Source of the DNA: an uncultured Muribaculaceae bacterium | Lineage (GTDB): Bacteria > Bacteroidota > Bacteroidia > Bacteroidales > Muribaculaceae | Direction: 5' to 3' | Length of the DNA stretch: 64,000 bases | Assembly (NCBI GenBank): GCA_910576775.1 | Contig: CAJTJV010000004.1 | Location: 1 to 64,000, forward strand | In this document: in pieces, positions 45,379 to 54,474 of the stretch | Numbering within the stretch: position 1 is the first letter of the stretch | Layout of the letters: each line of letters opens with the position of its first letter | The notes under the pieces: generated by a model | What the model was told of the DNA's origin: nothing | Databases searched by the model: none | Seen by the model: only the letters and a program-made list of their open reading frames with translations | Position numbers and translations under genes: made by a program

Positions 45379-46844
45379 TACTGTTTTTCTTTGTTCAGAG
45401 CTATTCGGGCTTCAAGTTCCCATGTACGGATGCGATCCTTATAGAGATTGTTCGCATTCATTTTGCTGATATCAAGTGCATGATCAGAGTTGTCTTCCCA
45501 CCGGCGGCAAAAATATACGACGTCATATACTCGTCCAATTTGGTAACGACGGGAGAATGCCAGCCCGAGAGCATAATCTTCTCCATAACTTGTGTTCGGA
45601 ACATGTATCTCCCGAAGAACTGGAGTATAGAATGCACGGGGAGCCCCAAGGCCATTAATGCGAAGAGCATTGTTGCGACCGTTTTCAGGAGTCCATTCCT
45701 TGTGATCGATAACACCAGGCGGAATCATGTTCATATCTATATCGGTTAGCATATAAGTTCCTACTACCATTGCCGAATTATTCTCGTAGAATGCATTAAC
45801 CATCTTTGCAAGTGCATTCTCGTCGGAATAAACGTCATCCGAATCAAGCTGAACACAGAACTTACCGGCTTGGGGATGGTTAGCTCCCACGTTCCAGCAC
45901 CCTCCGATGCCGAGGTCTTCGCGTTCGGGCACTATATGTATCAGACGTTCGTCATCCTTGAATTCGTCGATAGCTTCAGTCGTACCATCTGTAGAATGGT
46001 TATCAATGACAATTAGATTATATGGAAAATCCGTTTTCTGTGATAGCACAGATCTGATTGCATCTCTAATTGTACGGACACGATTACGTACCGGTATGAT
46101 TACTGACGCCTCATACTCAAATTTACCTTTATCATATTCAATTTTCTCAAATTCCGGTTTAAGATATGCTCCGATTGCTTTGAGATGTTTTGTACATGCA
46201 TCCTCCATTTCAATTTGCACACTGCGGTTCTTCGGATCAACATAGTCGAATATCGTCTCACCTGATTTACGGTTATCAACCGTTACGTCACTGTAAAGAT
46301 ACTCATTGATATGAACGATGGGAGCTATTCTGCTAATTCGGAGACGCAAGTCATAAAGACCGGCTGCCACATAATGCTTGTCTATTCCAGCTGCCGCCTG
46401 CTTAAAATAAACTGAACTGAAAAACAATACGGACCCGAAATTAAAATCGTCGCGTAGAGATCCGTCCTGATAATCTATAACAGGCGAATTGCTGCGTTTG
46501 CCATCGACAACAGTATAATGATCAGCATAAAGCATCCCGGCATTTGAGTCGCTCGCAATTCTGAACAGACGATCTATGGCGAAATATCCCATAACAAGCT
46601 GATTCGGCTTGGTATATAACAAAATATATTCGCTATTGCAACTCTCTGCGATTGTACGCATAGTGTCGGAACTCGTAATACTATCTATATAGCGGATATC
46701 GCAGTCAAGACATGCTTTTGCGTCCTTGTCTGTTGCAAGAAGAGTAATTTGTCCTACAAGCTTGGATTCTCTGAGGCCATTAACTGTATCTAATACCTGA
46801 GATTCATCGATATACGGAATGAAGCACTGAACTTTCATTATCAT
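45378..46844 (-). CDS. GT2-family glycosyltransferase with a degenerate N-terminal copy
   Basis: A 488-residue protein without signal or obvious membrane helices. The C-terminal half (from about 245) is a complete GT-A domain: YEASVIIPVRNRVRTI, VIDNHSTDGT, and the metal-binding QLDSDDVY, then a C-terminal GEDYALGLAFSRRY acceptor region. The N-terminal half looks like a diverged copy (KVQCFIPYIDESQ start). Acceptor and donor are unknown. It sits 8 nt after the amidase gene and is coupled to the DUF4922 gene. ATG 46844 and 46838 are both possible starts. Confidence 0.8.
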   Translation of the reverse strand: MIMKVQCFIPYIDESQVLDTVNGLRESKLVGQITLLATDKDAKACLDCDIRYIDSITSSDTMRTIAESCNSEYILLYTKPNQLVMGYFAIDRLFRIASDSNAGMLYADHYTVVDGKRSNSPVIDYQDGSLRDDFNFGSVLFFSSVYFKQAAAGIDKHYVAAGLYDLRLRISRIAPIVHINEYLYSDVTVDNRKSGETIFDYVDPKNRSVQIEMEDACTKHLKAIGAYLKPEFEKIEYDKGKFEYEASVIIPVRNRVRTIRDAIRSVLSQKTDFPYNLIVIDNHSTDGTTEAIDEFKDDERLIHIVPEREDLGIGGCWNVGANHPQAGKFCVQLDSDDVYSDENALAKMVNAFYENNSAMVVGTYMLTDIDMNMIPPGVIDHKEWTPENGRNNALRINGLGAPRAFYTPVLREIHVPNTSYGEDYALGLAFSRRYQIGRVYDVVYFCRRWEDNSDHALDISKMNANNLYKDRIRTWELEARIALNKEKQ

Positions 46845-46852
46845 GATAATAA

Positions 46853-49816
46853 TTATTTTTTGTCACGTATAGGAGCAGGGTTCCTAAAGAAATCAAGAAT
46901 TTGTTTCATAAGATACTTCCTTGAACTTTCATTCTTAATAGTCTCAAACGGGAAACCAATTACGACTGTTCTGTATTTGCCGGCATCGAAAATGGTACCT
47001 GCTATTAAGTTGTTTTCTTTATATCTCATGAAAGTGCATCCGCGTTTACTATCGGACGAGTAGAACGAATCCGGGGATTCAACCACGTAGCAGTCCGAAT
47101 TCAGTTCATTATAGAACTTATATTCGCCTTTGCCAAAATCTTTAAATCTGGTTGGCACCTCGTAAGCTTCTCCGGTTATCGAAGCCTGCCCAACGCGCCA
47201 TTCATAACCGAGTATTTCAGATGCGAATTTTTTGTCAGATTCGGCAATAGCCTTACTTGAGAATGGGTTATCCCATATATCTGTTGCAACATAAGCACCA
47301 CTGATGAAGAAATTGGTACCATTCGCAGTAAGCGAAGCTATGCGATTCTGTAATTCAGCGGGAAACGCTTTATAATATGAGCCAAATGCTCCACGTCCAC
47401 GCTTGATTTCTTTCTGTTTTCCAAGTATTAAGTCGACGGTTGAGGGTTTATCCGTTGCTGAACAGAACGCTTCCACACCCGAAGAAACAAATGGATAGCC
47501 GCATGCTCTTATTGCTTTGCCGTGTCGATAAACATAATCAAATGTATTTCCGGCAATAATCTTGTCTTCATAATTGGCGCGCGAAGCCCCAAAACCGGCG
47601 GCATCGTCATCCATCCATGGGATATTGCGGCGAAACTCGAACTGACTGCCGATATATGATATGTCGTTTATATATGGGACACCATGGTCGAGTACATCAT
47701 AAAATCCGGCAATACTATCAGCCTCGAATCTGTCAGGTGCGCTTACTCGTGTAAAACCATTGACGATAGTAACAGGCTGTTTGCCCGGCATATTACAAAG
47801 AGCAAGAATTTCGGAAGGAAAGGATATACCACCGTCATTACCGGCAATAATGCGGTAGGAATGAATGTCCCTATCGCTGATTGTGACAGTATATTCCGGG
47901 ATCTCAGTTTTTGCGATTGTCTTGAATCCTATATCGTTGCCGATGCGTTCTTCTATAATATAATACGAAGGGGTCGCAGTCTCTTCAAGGCTATCGATCG
48001 TTTCTTTCCATGAAAGACAATACTGATTCCCATCTGCTTTGGCAATGGCAAATGAACGTATCGGTAGCGGCTGTACTACGAATGGACGACCATCGCGATG
48101 CGCTATGAATTTCAGCATACCTTTATAAATAGCACGTGAAACTACAAAACGGAATGCGGGATCGAGACCATAACTCATATCGGCAAAATTCTGGTGCGAC
48201 AAAAGTTCAAGAAGCATCGCAGGCACTTCCGGCATTCTGGCTTCAAAATAACTCTGATCCCACATGCCCCGACGCGTCCAATTCGGTTCAAAGGTTTTCC
48301 GTATATCCTCGGTAATCTGTGTAATCACCAAATCTGTATAATCGCGCGACGCAAGTCTGCTGGTTCCATTGGCATATTTCTCTCCCTTTGTGCAATATAT
48401 GCCCAGTGTGCCTATAATAGAATCATTAAATGTTGTTCCGGCATCGGAATGAAAGGCGAAACTCAAATCAACAGGAATGTTAAGCCCTTTTTGTTTTGGA
48501 AGCATTGAAGATCCACCGGCAAGCCAGTTTACCCATAATCCGCGTGAACGGTAATCATCAGTATAGTCATTAACATTATCCGATGGTGTGTAAACACTGT
48601 CAGGAGCGCCGGCCCATTGAAGAAAATAACGTGCACCTTCAGTAAATCTCGGATAATCACTCAGGACATATTCATAATCAATATTGTCAATAGGCTCTTT
48701 GACTATACGGGCAACGTTCCCCATACCGCCTCCGATTTTTACAGCATCCGCACTAACCGTACCCTTGCCGGCGTTGAGCAATTCTACAAGAACCACGTTA
48801 TTACCTGCTTTAAACGGAAAATGGCCTAGATAAATCCATGTGCCACCTCCCATTTTTTGATTGATTTCAAATTCCTTAGTACCGTTTTCAGCATGTACAA
48901 GATACTGCGCATGTTCGTTTGCTCCGGGTTCGGAAACATAGCTTACATATACTGCATAGTTACCTGTTTCCGGAATATCGGCTCTCCAAATGGCACTTGC
49001 GTTAGCCTCTGCTTTTCCTGTGCATTTTGTTTTAAGCGCGGTGCCGCTTCTAAATGGATTGACACCATCTATGATAGGATATTGTGAATATGAAAATGCG
49101 GGACAGTCTGATTTTGTCCAATCTCCGTTTGCCTCAAATGTGCCAAGGACATAATTACCACCATCATTGTCTACAATAATTTCTACGAGGTTTGTGTCTC
49201 GCTCGCGGGGACTCATTACGTATGCGCCAGCATTCTCAAGCATAGGCATGAGGTAACTCATAACGTAGCTCTGTGTATACAAATCTTCTACAGTCTGCAT
49301 GATGCGAGCCCGTTGCCATTCCCAACGATTAAGTTTCGGCTCAAAATACCAGCCATGACTCTGCCAGAGCGCAATATTAGCACCATCAAGGCCAGAAGGA
49401 GCTGGTTCAGCGTATTTTCGCAGCACAAAATGTCCTTTTTCCTTCGGGCCAAAGAACTTTTTACGAGCAAAAATAGACATCTCGTCAAATGTACGTCCTC
49501 TTGCCATCAACACAACCCGGTACTTTCTATAATCCGGGCCTAAGATACGGAGACACTCGTTTTTCAGTTCTTTTAATCGTGCATCAGAGATTGGGACATC
49601 TCCGGCTCTCTCATTGAATTTTATTGTAACCGTTTTTTTCTTGTCATCCACAGAAAGACTCTCAACTTTCACCTTTCCAATACCGGATATTCCGGGAAAA
49701 GAAGCCTGGACAACAGCCGCTATACTATCTTCTTGTTCGCTGCAAAAAGCAGAGTGTGAAGACGGAAGACATACAGCAAGTGCAAGAACTGAAAAAAAAA
49801 CGTTGATGTTAGTCAT
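46853..49816 (-). CDS. Exported N-acetylmuramoyl-L-alanine amidase with golvesin-like insert
   Basis: A 987-residue exported protein (signal about 1-25). An N-terminal region at 30-110 is followed by an Amidase_3-type zinc domain in two pieces. His154 (WQSHGW) and Glu166 come first, and His456 (FHSDAG) and Glu537 (MLLELLSH) come after a golvesin-C-like beta domain at about 215-365 (WRADIPETGNYAVYVSY). A fibronectin-type segment (about 600-680) and a C-terminal glutamine-amidotransferase-like fold (about 690-960) complete it. It should cut the peptide from MurNAc, giving denuded glycan for the downstream enzymes. It is the first gene of the salvage block. Confidence 0.82.
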   Translation of the reverse strand: MTNINVFFSVLALAVCLPSSHSAFCSEQEDSIAAVVQASFPGISGIGKVKVESLSVDDKKKTVTIKFNERAGDVPISDARLKELKNECLRILGPDYRKYRVVLMARGRTFDEMSIFARKKFFGPKEKGHFVLRKYAEPAPSGLDGANIALWQSHGWYFEPKLNRWEWQRARIMQTVEDLYTQSYVMSYLMPMLENAGAYVMSPRERDTNLVEIIVDNDGGNYVLGTFEANGDWTKSDCPAFSYSQYPIIDGVNPFRSGTALKTKCTGKAEANASAIWRADIPETGNYAVYVSYVSEPGANEHAQYLVHAENGTKEFEINQKMGGGTWIYLGHFPFKAGNNVVLVELLNAGKGTVSADAVKIGGGMGNVARIVKEPIDNIDYEYVLSDYPRFTEGARYFLQWAGAPDSVYTPSDNVNDYTDDYRSRGLWVNWLAGGSSMLPKQKGLNIPVDLSFAFHSDAGTTFNDSIIGTLGIYCTKGEKYANGTSRLASRDYTDLVITQITEDIRKTFEPNWTRRGMWDQSYFEARMPEVPAMLLELLSHQNFADMSYGLDPAFRFVVSRAIYKGMLKFIAHRDGRPFVVQPLPIRSFAIAKADGNQYCLSWKETIDSLEETATPSYYIIEERIGNDIGFKTIAKTEIPEYTVTISDRDIHSYRIIAGNDGGISFPSEILALCNMPGKQPVTIVNGFTRVSAPDRFEADSIAGFYDVLDHGVPYINDISYIGSQFEFRRNIPWMDDDAAGFGASRANYEDKIIAGNTFDYVYRHGKAIRACGYPFVSSGVEAFCSATDKPSTVDLILGKQKEIKRGRGAFGSYYKAFPAELQNRIASLTANGTNFFISGAYVATDIWDNPFSSKAIAESDKKFASEILGYEWRVGQASITGEAYEVPTRFKDFGKGEYKFYNELNSDCYVVESPDSFYSSDSKRGCTFMRYKENNLIAGTIFDAGKYRTVVIGFPFETIKNESSRKYLMKQILDFFRNPAPIRDKK

Positions 49817-49872
49817 TTTTGTTTATATGATAGGCAGCACTTTGCATTCAAATATTCAGCATGCTTTTAAGG

Positions 49873-49880
49873 CAAAATTA
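49873..49880 (-). promoter_or_regulatory. Candidate -7 element of the salvage operon
   Basis: Minus-strand TAATTTTG, 56 nt before the amidase ATG. No TTG is found at -33, which would fit an activator-dependent promoter; a perfect palindrome is centred about 45 nt upstream. Confidence 0.4.
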
Positions 49881-49905
49881 GCAAAAATGACTAATAATAT
49901 TGCAC

Positions 49906-49935
49906 ATATTTGCATTTATTATGAAATGCAAATAT
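49906..49935 (-). repeat. 12-bp palindrome upstream of the salvage operon
   Basis: ATATTTGCATTT (49906-49917) and AAATGCAAATAT (49924-49935) are perfect inverted copies with a 6-nt spacer, between the dagK-like stop and the amidase start. No U run follows on the minus strand. It is a candidate operator, or a weak terminator for the upstream gene. Confidence 0.6.
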
Positions 49936-49951
49936 TATTTAGAATTAATTC

Positions 49952-50929
49952 TTATCTGTTATTAGAAAACAATTTTCTTATAAAATAATATATGTCCCGG
50001 AAAAATAGCCTTGTAGGTGTCGCAATCGGCACAAAACGTGTTGATTCCGTAGTTCCGAATACACTCACTTTACCCTTGTGACATTTTACCTCTATTACCT
50101 CCGGCATTGTGATTGATTCTCCGTCGATATGCGCCGCTCCCGGAGTTTTTCTTATAATCCTTGCGCTATCCGTTCGTATAGTTTCCGATAAGGCGTCTTT
50201 ACCTATAAGGCCGGCTACAATATCTACTCCAACAACTGCTCTTGAAAACAAATCGCCGCTGTGAACAACTGTAATATCAAGCTCTCCGTCAGTAACAGAT
50301 GCATCCGGCGCCACAAAGGCATTATTGCCATATTGTGAAGCGTTGCAACATACAACGAGAAATGCTTTTTCTGTAATTACCCGGCCTCCCGCTTCAATTA
50401 TATATTCTTCCGGCTTGAATTTTACACATTCGTTAAGCATTGTATGAATATACATAAACAGACCGCGTCTTTTACTGCGGGCACATCTCTCACTTACCGC
50501 AGCATCGAATCCAACACCGAAAGTACAGAAAAACGGCCGGCCGTTCGCTGTTCCATAGTCCGATATGATTACTTTATTGGCCGCTATTACATTCAGCGCA
50601 CTTGAAACATCCACAGGAATGCCAAGATGTCGTGCGAAACCATTCCCGGAACCCGCCGGAATAATACCGAGTATAGTTTTCGTTCCTATCAGTCCTTGCG
50701 CTACCTCGTTGACTGTTCCGTCACCACCACACGCAAGAACAGCCGGTCGACCATCGACAGCAGCTTTCGCCGCAAGTTCTGTAGCATGCCCCGGATAACG
50801 AGTACCAACCACATCATAAGGAATTCCCATCTTATCCAGCTTACGGCAGATTGTCGGTAGGATTTTCCTCTTCGACATTGTGCCGGAAGCCGGATTGATG
50901 ATAACGAGATATCTGTCGATAGCCGCCAT
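49952..50929 (-). CDS. Diacylglycerol/lipid kinase (YegS/DagK family)
   Basis: A 325-residue soluble lipid kinase: INPASGTMSKR at the N-terminus, the nucleotide loop CGGDGTVNEVAQGL, PAGSGNGFARHLGIP, and a C-terminal beta domain (VTDGELDITVVH, HIDGE). Such enzymes phosphorylate diacylglycerol or related lipids and recycle membrane intermediates. Its ATG shares a base with the prfB stop (TAATG), so it is translationally coupled to prfB. The family is certain; the exact lipid is not. Confidence 0.88.
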   Translation of the reverse strand: MAAIDRYLVIINPASGTMSKRKILPTICRKLDKMGIPYDVVGTRYPGHATELAAKAAVDGRPAVLACGGDGTVNEVAQGLIGTKTILGIIPAGSGNGFARHLGIPVDVSSALNVIAANKVIISDYGTANGRPFFCTFGVGFDAAVSERCARSKRRGLFMYIHTMLNECVKFKPEEYIIEAGGRVITEKAFLVVCCNASQYGNNAFVAPDASVTDGELDITVVHSGDLFSRAVVGVDIVAGLIGKDALSETIRTDSARIIRKTPGAAHIDGESITMPEVIEVKCHKGKVSVFGTTESTRFVPIATPTRLFFRDIYYFIRKLFSNNR

Positions 50930-52051
50930 TATTTCTGAGAATCTTCTTCTGAGAATTCCATTAGATATGCCTTGATGAATGAATCAATGTCACCGTTCAT
51001 CACACCGTTTACATCCGAGGTCTGCCAGCCGGTACGATGGTCTTTGACGCGACGGTCATCAAATACATAACTGCGAATCTGCGCGCCCCATTCGATTTTC
51101 TTTTTCCCTGCCTCAATCTTTGCCTGTTCAGCCATTCTATGCTCGAGTTCCTTGGCGTAGAGAATCGAACGCAACTGGCGCATGGCATTTTCTTTATTCT
51201 TGGGCTGGTCGCGTGTTTCGGTGTTTTCGATAAGAATTTCTTCCTTTTCTCCTGTATACGGATCTGTGAACTGATAACGTAGGCGGACGCCTGATTCCAC
51301 CTTATTTACATTCTGCCCTCCGGCACCTCCTGAACGGAATGTATCCCACGACAGAAGAGCAGGATCAACAGTAATTTCAATACTGTCATCAACAAGTGGT
51401 GCGACAAACACAGATGCAAATGAAGTCATTCGTTTGCCTTGCGCGTTATATGGCGAAACTCGGACGAGACGGTGCACACCATTCTCACTTTTTAGGAATC
51501 CGTATGCGAAATCTCCTTCTATATTTATGGTGCAATTCTTGATACCGGCATCTTCAGCTTCAAGAAGATCCGTTATGGCTACTTTATATTTGTGAGCCTC
51601 GGCCCAGCGTATATACATGCGCATAAGCATCTGCGCCCAATCCTGACTTTCCGTACCGCCGGCGCCGGAATTGATTTTCAGCACGGCACTCATGATATCG
51701 CCCTCGCCGCGAAGCATATTACGCAATTCAAGTTCTTCAAGCATTGCAAGAACTTTATTATAGGCTTCATCGACCTCATCCTCGCTTACGACTTCTTCTT
51801 TAAAGAAATCCATTGAGAGTTTGAGTTCATCTACAGCTTTCTCAAGTTCACCGTAATCCTCGACCCATTTCTGAAGGTCCTTTATCTTTTTCATCTGCCT
51901 CTGAGCACCTTCGGCATCATCCCAAAAGCCCGGAGCCATCGTACGGAGTTGTTCTTCTTCTACTTGTATTTTCTTTCCGTCGATGTCAAAGATACCTCCT
52001 CAGCGCAAGCATACGCTCAAAAGTCTCTTTTAATTGTTCCTGTGTAATCAT
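50929..52051 (-). CDS. prfB: Peptide chain release factor 2, with programmed +1 frameshift
   Basis: RF2 terminates at UGA and UAA. The gene is in two frames: ATG 52051 starts a 21-codon leader ending in CTT, an in-frame TGA follows at 51988-51986, and the main frame continues from GAC at 51987 to the TAA at 50929. A +1 shift at CTT-TGA-C gives a 373-residue protein, the family's usual size. GGQ is in RSGGAGGQNVNK and the anticodon region is SPYNAQGKR, where E. coli has SPF. The ATG at 51939 would give a 336-residue product lacking the N-terminus and is not the start. dagK-like follows with a one-base overlap. Confidence 0.95.
51985..52000 (-). promoter_or_regulatory. prfB programmed frameshift site
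   Basis: Minus strand AGGAGG (52000-51995), TAT, CTT, TGA, C. The internal Shine-Dalgarno-like AGGAGG three bases before CTT, and the poor stop context TGAC, are the classical elements for RF2 autoregulation: low RF2 means slow UGA reading and more +1 shift. Confidence 0.95.
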
Positions 52052-52080
52052 TAATATCTGCGATTGTTATGTTATTTTTG

Positions 52081-52088
52081 CAAAAATA
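52081..52088 (-). promoter_or_regulatory. Candidate -7 element for prfB
   Basis: Minus-strand TATTTTTG, 29 nt before the prfB start codon; no -33 match is seen. Confidence 0.35.
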
Positions 52089-52114
52089 CGAAATATATTT
52101 CATTTTGCATAAAA

Positions 52115-54391
52115 TCACATTTTCTTCGATATTATAGGCCTGGTTCTGAATTCCGAATCTCGTAGCTTTGCGAATGCTCTGATCTGCTTTCTAAGAGAAG
52201 ATATAAGTTCTCTGGTCTCCTGCAACATATTTACATATACATATAACACGGACATCGAACTCGGCTCTCCTTCCCGCAACTGATCATATGCATTATGATA
52301 AGACTCCGATATTATATTTTTAAGTTGCTCACATCTATTTCTTAGATACATGATTTTTTCTGCATCATTGCAATCCATCAACGCTATACTTTCGTTAAGT
52401 ATATCTATGACTTGTGAGCGTATTCTGTCGTATTCTTCATGATATGTCCTTGGCAAGGGGAGGAAATTATTGTCAACATGTTCTTTGCAGATTTCGTTGA
52501 CACGTCGCAAATTATATAAAATACTCATACAGCAGTTGTTACCAAGGTAGAACCATGTACTTTTTTCTATTGCGATTTCGCGCGTAACATATCGCAGACA
52601 TAATGTTTCTTTTCTACGCGTATTCTTCAGAATATTTTTTTCTCTGACTAGCGCATGTTCAGATTTTGAAAGCATTCCTGCATTTTCGGTTATAAATGCA
52701 TCAGCTATATTTGAGAACTGTTTAGATGCGAAGATAAGGAATTTCTGTTGCTGCTCTTTGATGTATAAGAGTAGTAGCGGCCATGTTTCGTTCTTGTTTT
52801 TTGTCGCAATGATAGTTCTGAATAATACGTCTGAATCGCGCCCTTTTTCTTTCTTATTGAAATTACGGTTGCTGCGGATTATTATGAATACTGCTATTGT
52901 GGCGATAATAACTATTATTATGTTTCCGCCATAATACATTGTCGCAGCAAGAATACCCGCTGCTATGAACGCTGCTCCGGCTGTAATGAACCATCCACCA
53001 ATAACTGAAATCACCCCAGTAATACGGAATACCGCGCTTTCGCGTCCCCACGCCTTATCTGCAAGCGATGTTCCCATTGCCACCATGAATGTGACAAATG
53101 TTGTTGAAAGAGGCAGTTTAAGAGATGTGCCAATAGCAATTAGAGCGGAGGCTAATACAAGATTAACAGAACCTCGTATAAGGTCGAAAGCCGCACCATC
53201 TTCAAGCTGAGTTCCATCCATCTGAAAGCGCTTGTTATACCACCTGCGTGCTTGTGGAGGTGTTATCTGCCTTATTTTATAGATTAAAGCCAACGAAAAT
53301 CTCACAAGTTTTCGAGCTATGCGAGAAGAACCAAACATCTCATCATTCGACTGCTGCGAGCTCAAGCCTATGGCTGTATCTGTTACTGTTCTGACTTTTT
53401 TAGATGTCGCAAGCGAAACTATCATTATGACACCGGCTGCAATAAGATAATAAGCCGGGGTTGTCGACGGGGCGCTAAGACTCCCCATCATGAACTCGTC
53501 GGCACTTATACTGCCACTGCTGTGGTAGGCCTGATATGATTCCAATCCGCTGAGAGGGACTCCAATAAAATTTACAAGATCGTTGCCTGCGAATGCCATT
53601 GCCAGAGCGAATGTCCCTAACAATACAATCACCTTGAGAACATTGACTTTGCAAAAATAGAGTATCTGCATTAATATTGAAAAAAATATAAAGCACGATA
53701 CTATTATAAGACCGTTGTTATGACTTATCCAGGCCCTTAAATCCGGTGTCATGAATGTAAGCTGTCCGGCGCCTTTTATTAACAGAAAATATATTATCAT
53801 TGTAGTGCAGATTCCACCAAATATGCCGATTTTCCATTTCAGACGGTTGCGATAACTGAAAGTAAAAACAAGCCGCGCAATAAACTGCACAACAGTTCCA
53901 AAGAAAAAAGCTATCGCGACCGACAGAAAGATGCCGATTACTATGGAAAGTGCTTTTCCGGTATTAAGTAATTCGCTTAACTCTAATTGCATACCATTAA
54001 CCATCTTTATAATGGCGATGACGAATGCAGCCCCAAGCATAGCGAAGATCATCGACACTGTTGTTGAGGTCGGAAGGCCCTGAGTATTGAATATATCAAG
54101 CAGAATGATATCAGTAACCATTACAGCCATAAATATGCATATCAAATCATAGAAGGAGAAATGCTCAGGCTGAAATATTCCGTGGCGGGCAATATCCATC
54201 ATACCGTTGCTCATGGCAGCTCCGAAGAAAACTCCTATCGAAGCAACAATAATTATTTTTTTGAAAGATGCCGCCTTTGTACCGATTGCTGAGTTAAGGA
54301 AATTAACCGCATCGTTGCTTACCCCGACTGATAAATCAAATATTGCCAGCAGAAAAAGGAAAATGATTATACAAAAATAAAGATATTCCAT
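52115..54391 (-). CDS. PiT-family phosphate transporter with PhoU-like C-terminal region
   Basis: A 758-residue inner-membrane symporter. It has the two PiT signature repeats: GVSNDAVNFLNSA (near 23) with NTQGLPTSTTVS, and GNDLVNFIGVPL with LKLPLSTTFVTFM. About twelve helices are spread over 1-500. The last 250 residues are charged and helical (KSEHALVREKNILKNTRRKE, then VNEICKEHVDN), resembling a fused PhoU-type regulatory domain. It lies 83 nt downstream of a two-component system, and an AT-rich inverted repeat abuts its start. Low-affinity phosphate uptake is the likely role; the regulatory tail is inferred. Confidence 0.87.
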   Translation of the reverse strand: MEYLYFCIIIFLFLLAIFDLSVGVSNDAVNFLNSAIGTKAASFKKIIIVASIGVFFGAAMSNGMMDIARHGIFQPEHFSFYDLICIFMAVMVTDIILLDIFNTQGLPTSTTVSMIFAMLGAAFVIAIIKMVNGMQLELSELLNTGKALSIVIGIFLSVAIAFFFGTVVQFIARLVFTFSYRNRLKWKIGIFGGICTTMIIYFLLIKGAGQLTFMTPDLRAWISHNNGLIIVSCFIFFSILMQILYFCKVNVLKVIVLLGTFALAMAFAGNDLVNFIGVPLSGLESYQAYHSSGSISADEFMMGSLSAPSTTPAYYLIAAGVIMIVSLATSKKVRTVTDTAIGLSSQQSNDEMFGSSRIARKLVRFSLALIYKIRQITPPQARRWYNKRFQMDGTQLEDGAAFDLIRGSVNLVLASALIAIGTSLKLPLSTTFVTFMVAMGTSLADKAWGRESAVFRITGVISVIGGWFITAGAAFIAAGILAATMYYGGNIIIVIIATIAVFIIIRSNRNFNKKEKGRDSDVLFRTIIATKNKNETWPLLLLYIKEQQQKFLIFASKQFSNIADAFITENAGMLSKSEHALVREKNILKNTRRKETLCLRYVTREIAIEKSTWFYLGNNCCMSILYNLRRVNEICKEHVDNNFLPLPRTYHEEYDRIRSQVIDILNESIALMDCNDAEKIMYLRNRCEQLKNIISESYHNAYDQLREGEPSSMSVLYVYVNMLQETRELISSLRKQIRAFAKLRDSEFRTRPIISKKM

Positions 54392-54394
54392 TAT

Positions 54395-54425
54395 GTTTAT
54401 TATTTACACTTACAAAATAATAAAC
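54395..54425 (-). repeat. AT-rich inverted repeat at the PiT start
   Basis: GTTTATTATTT (54395-54405) and AAATAATAAAC (54415-54425), perfect 11 bp, 9-nt spacer, 3 nt before the PiT ATG. It could be an operator or an mRNA structure covering the start. It does not match the Pho-box repeat known from E. coli. Confidence 0.5.
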
Positions 54426-54474
54426 AATATATTTCAGGAATATTTCAAAAAACTTAATCGATTATTAAATTTTT

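Noticed and set aside
51986..51988. In-frame TGA near the start of prfB read as a broken gene
   Set aside because: The context AGGAGG-TAT-CTT-TGA-C is the standard RF2 frameshift signal, so the gene is intact.
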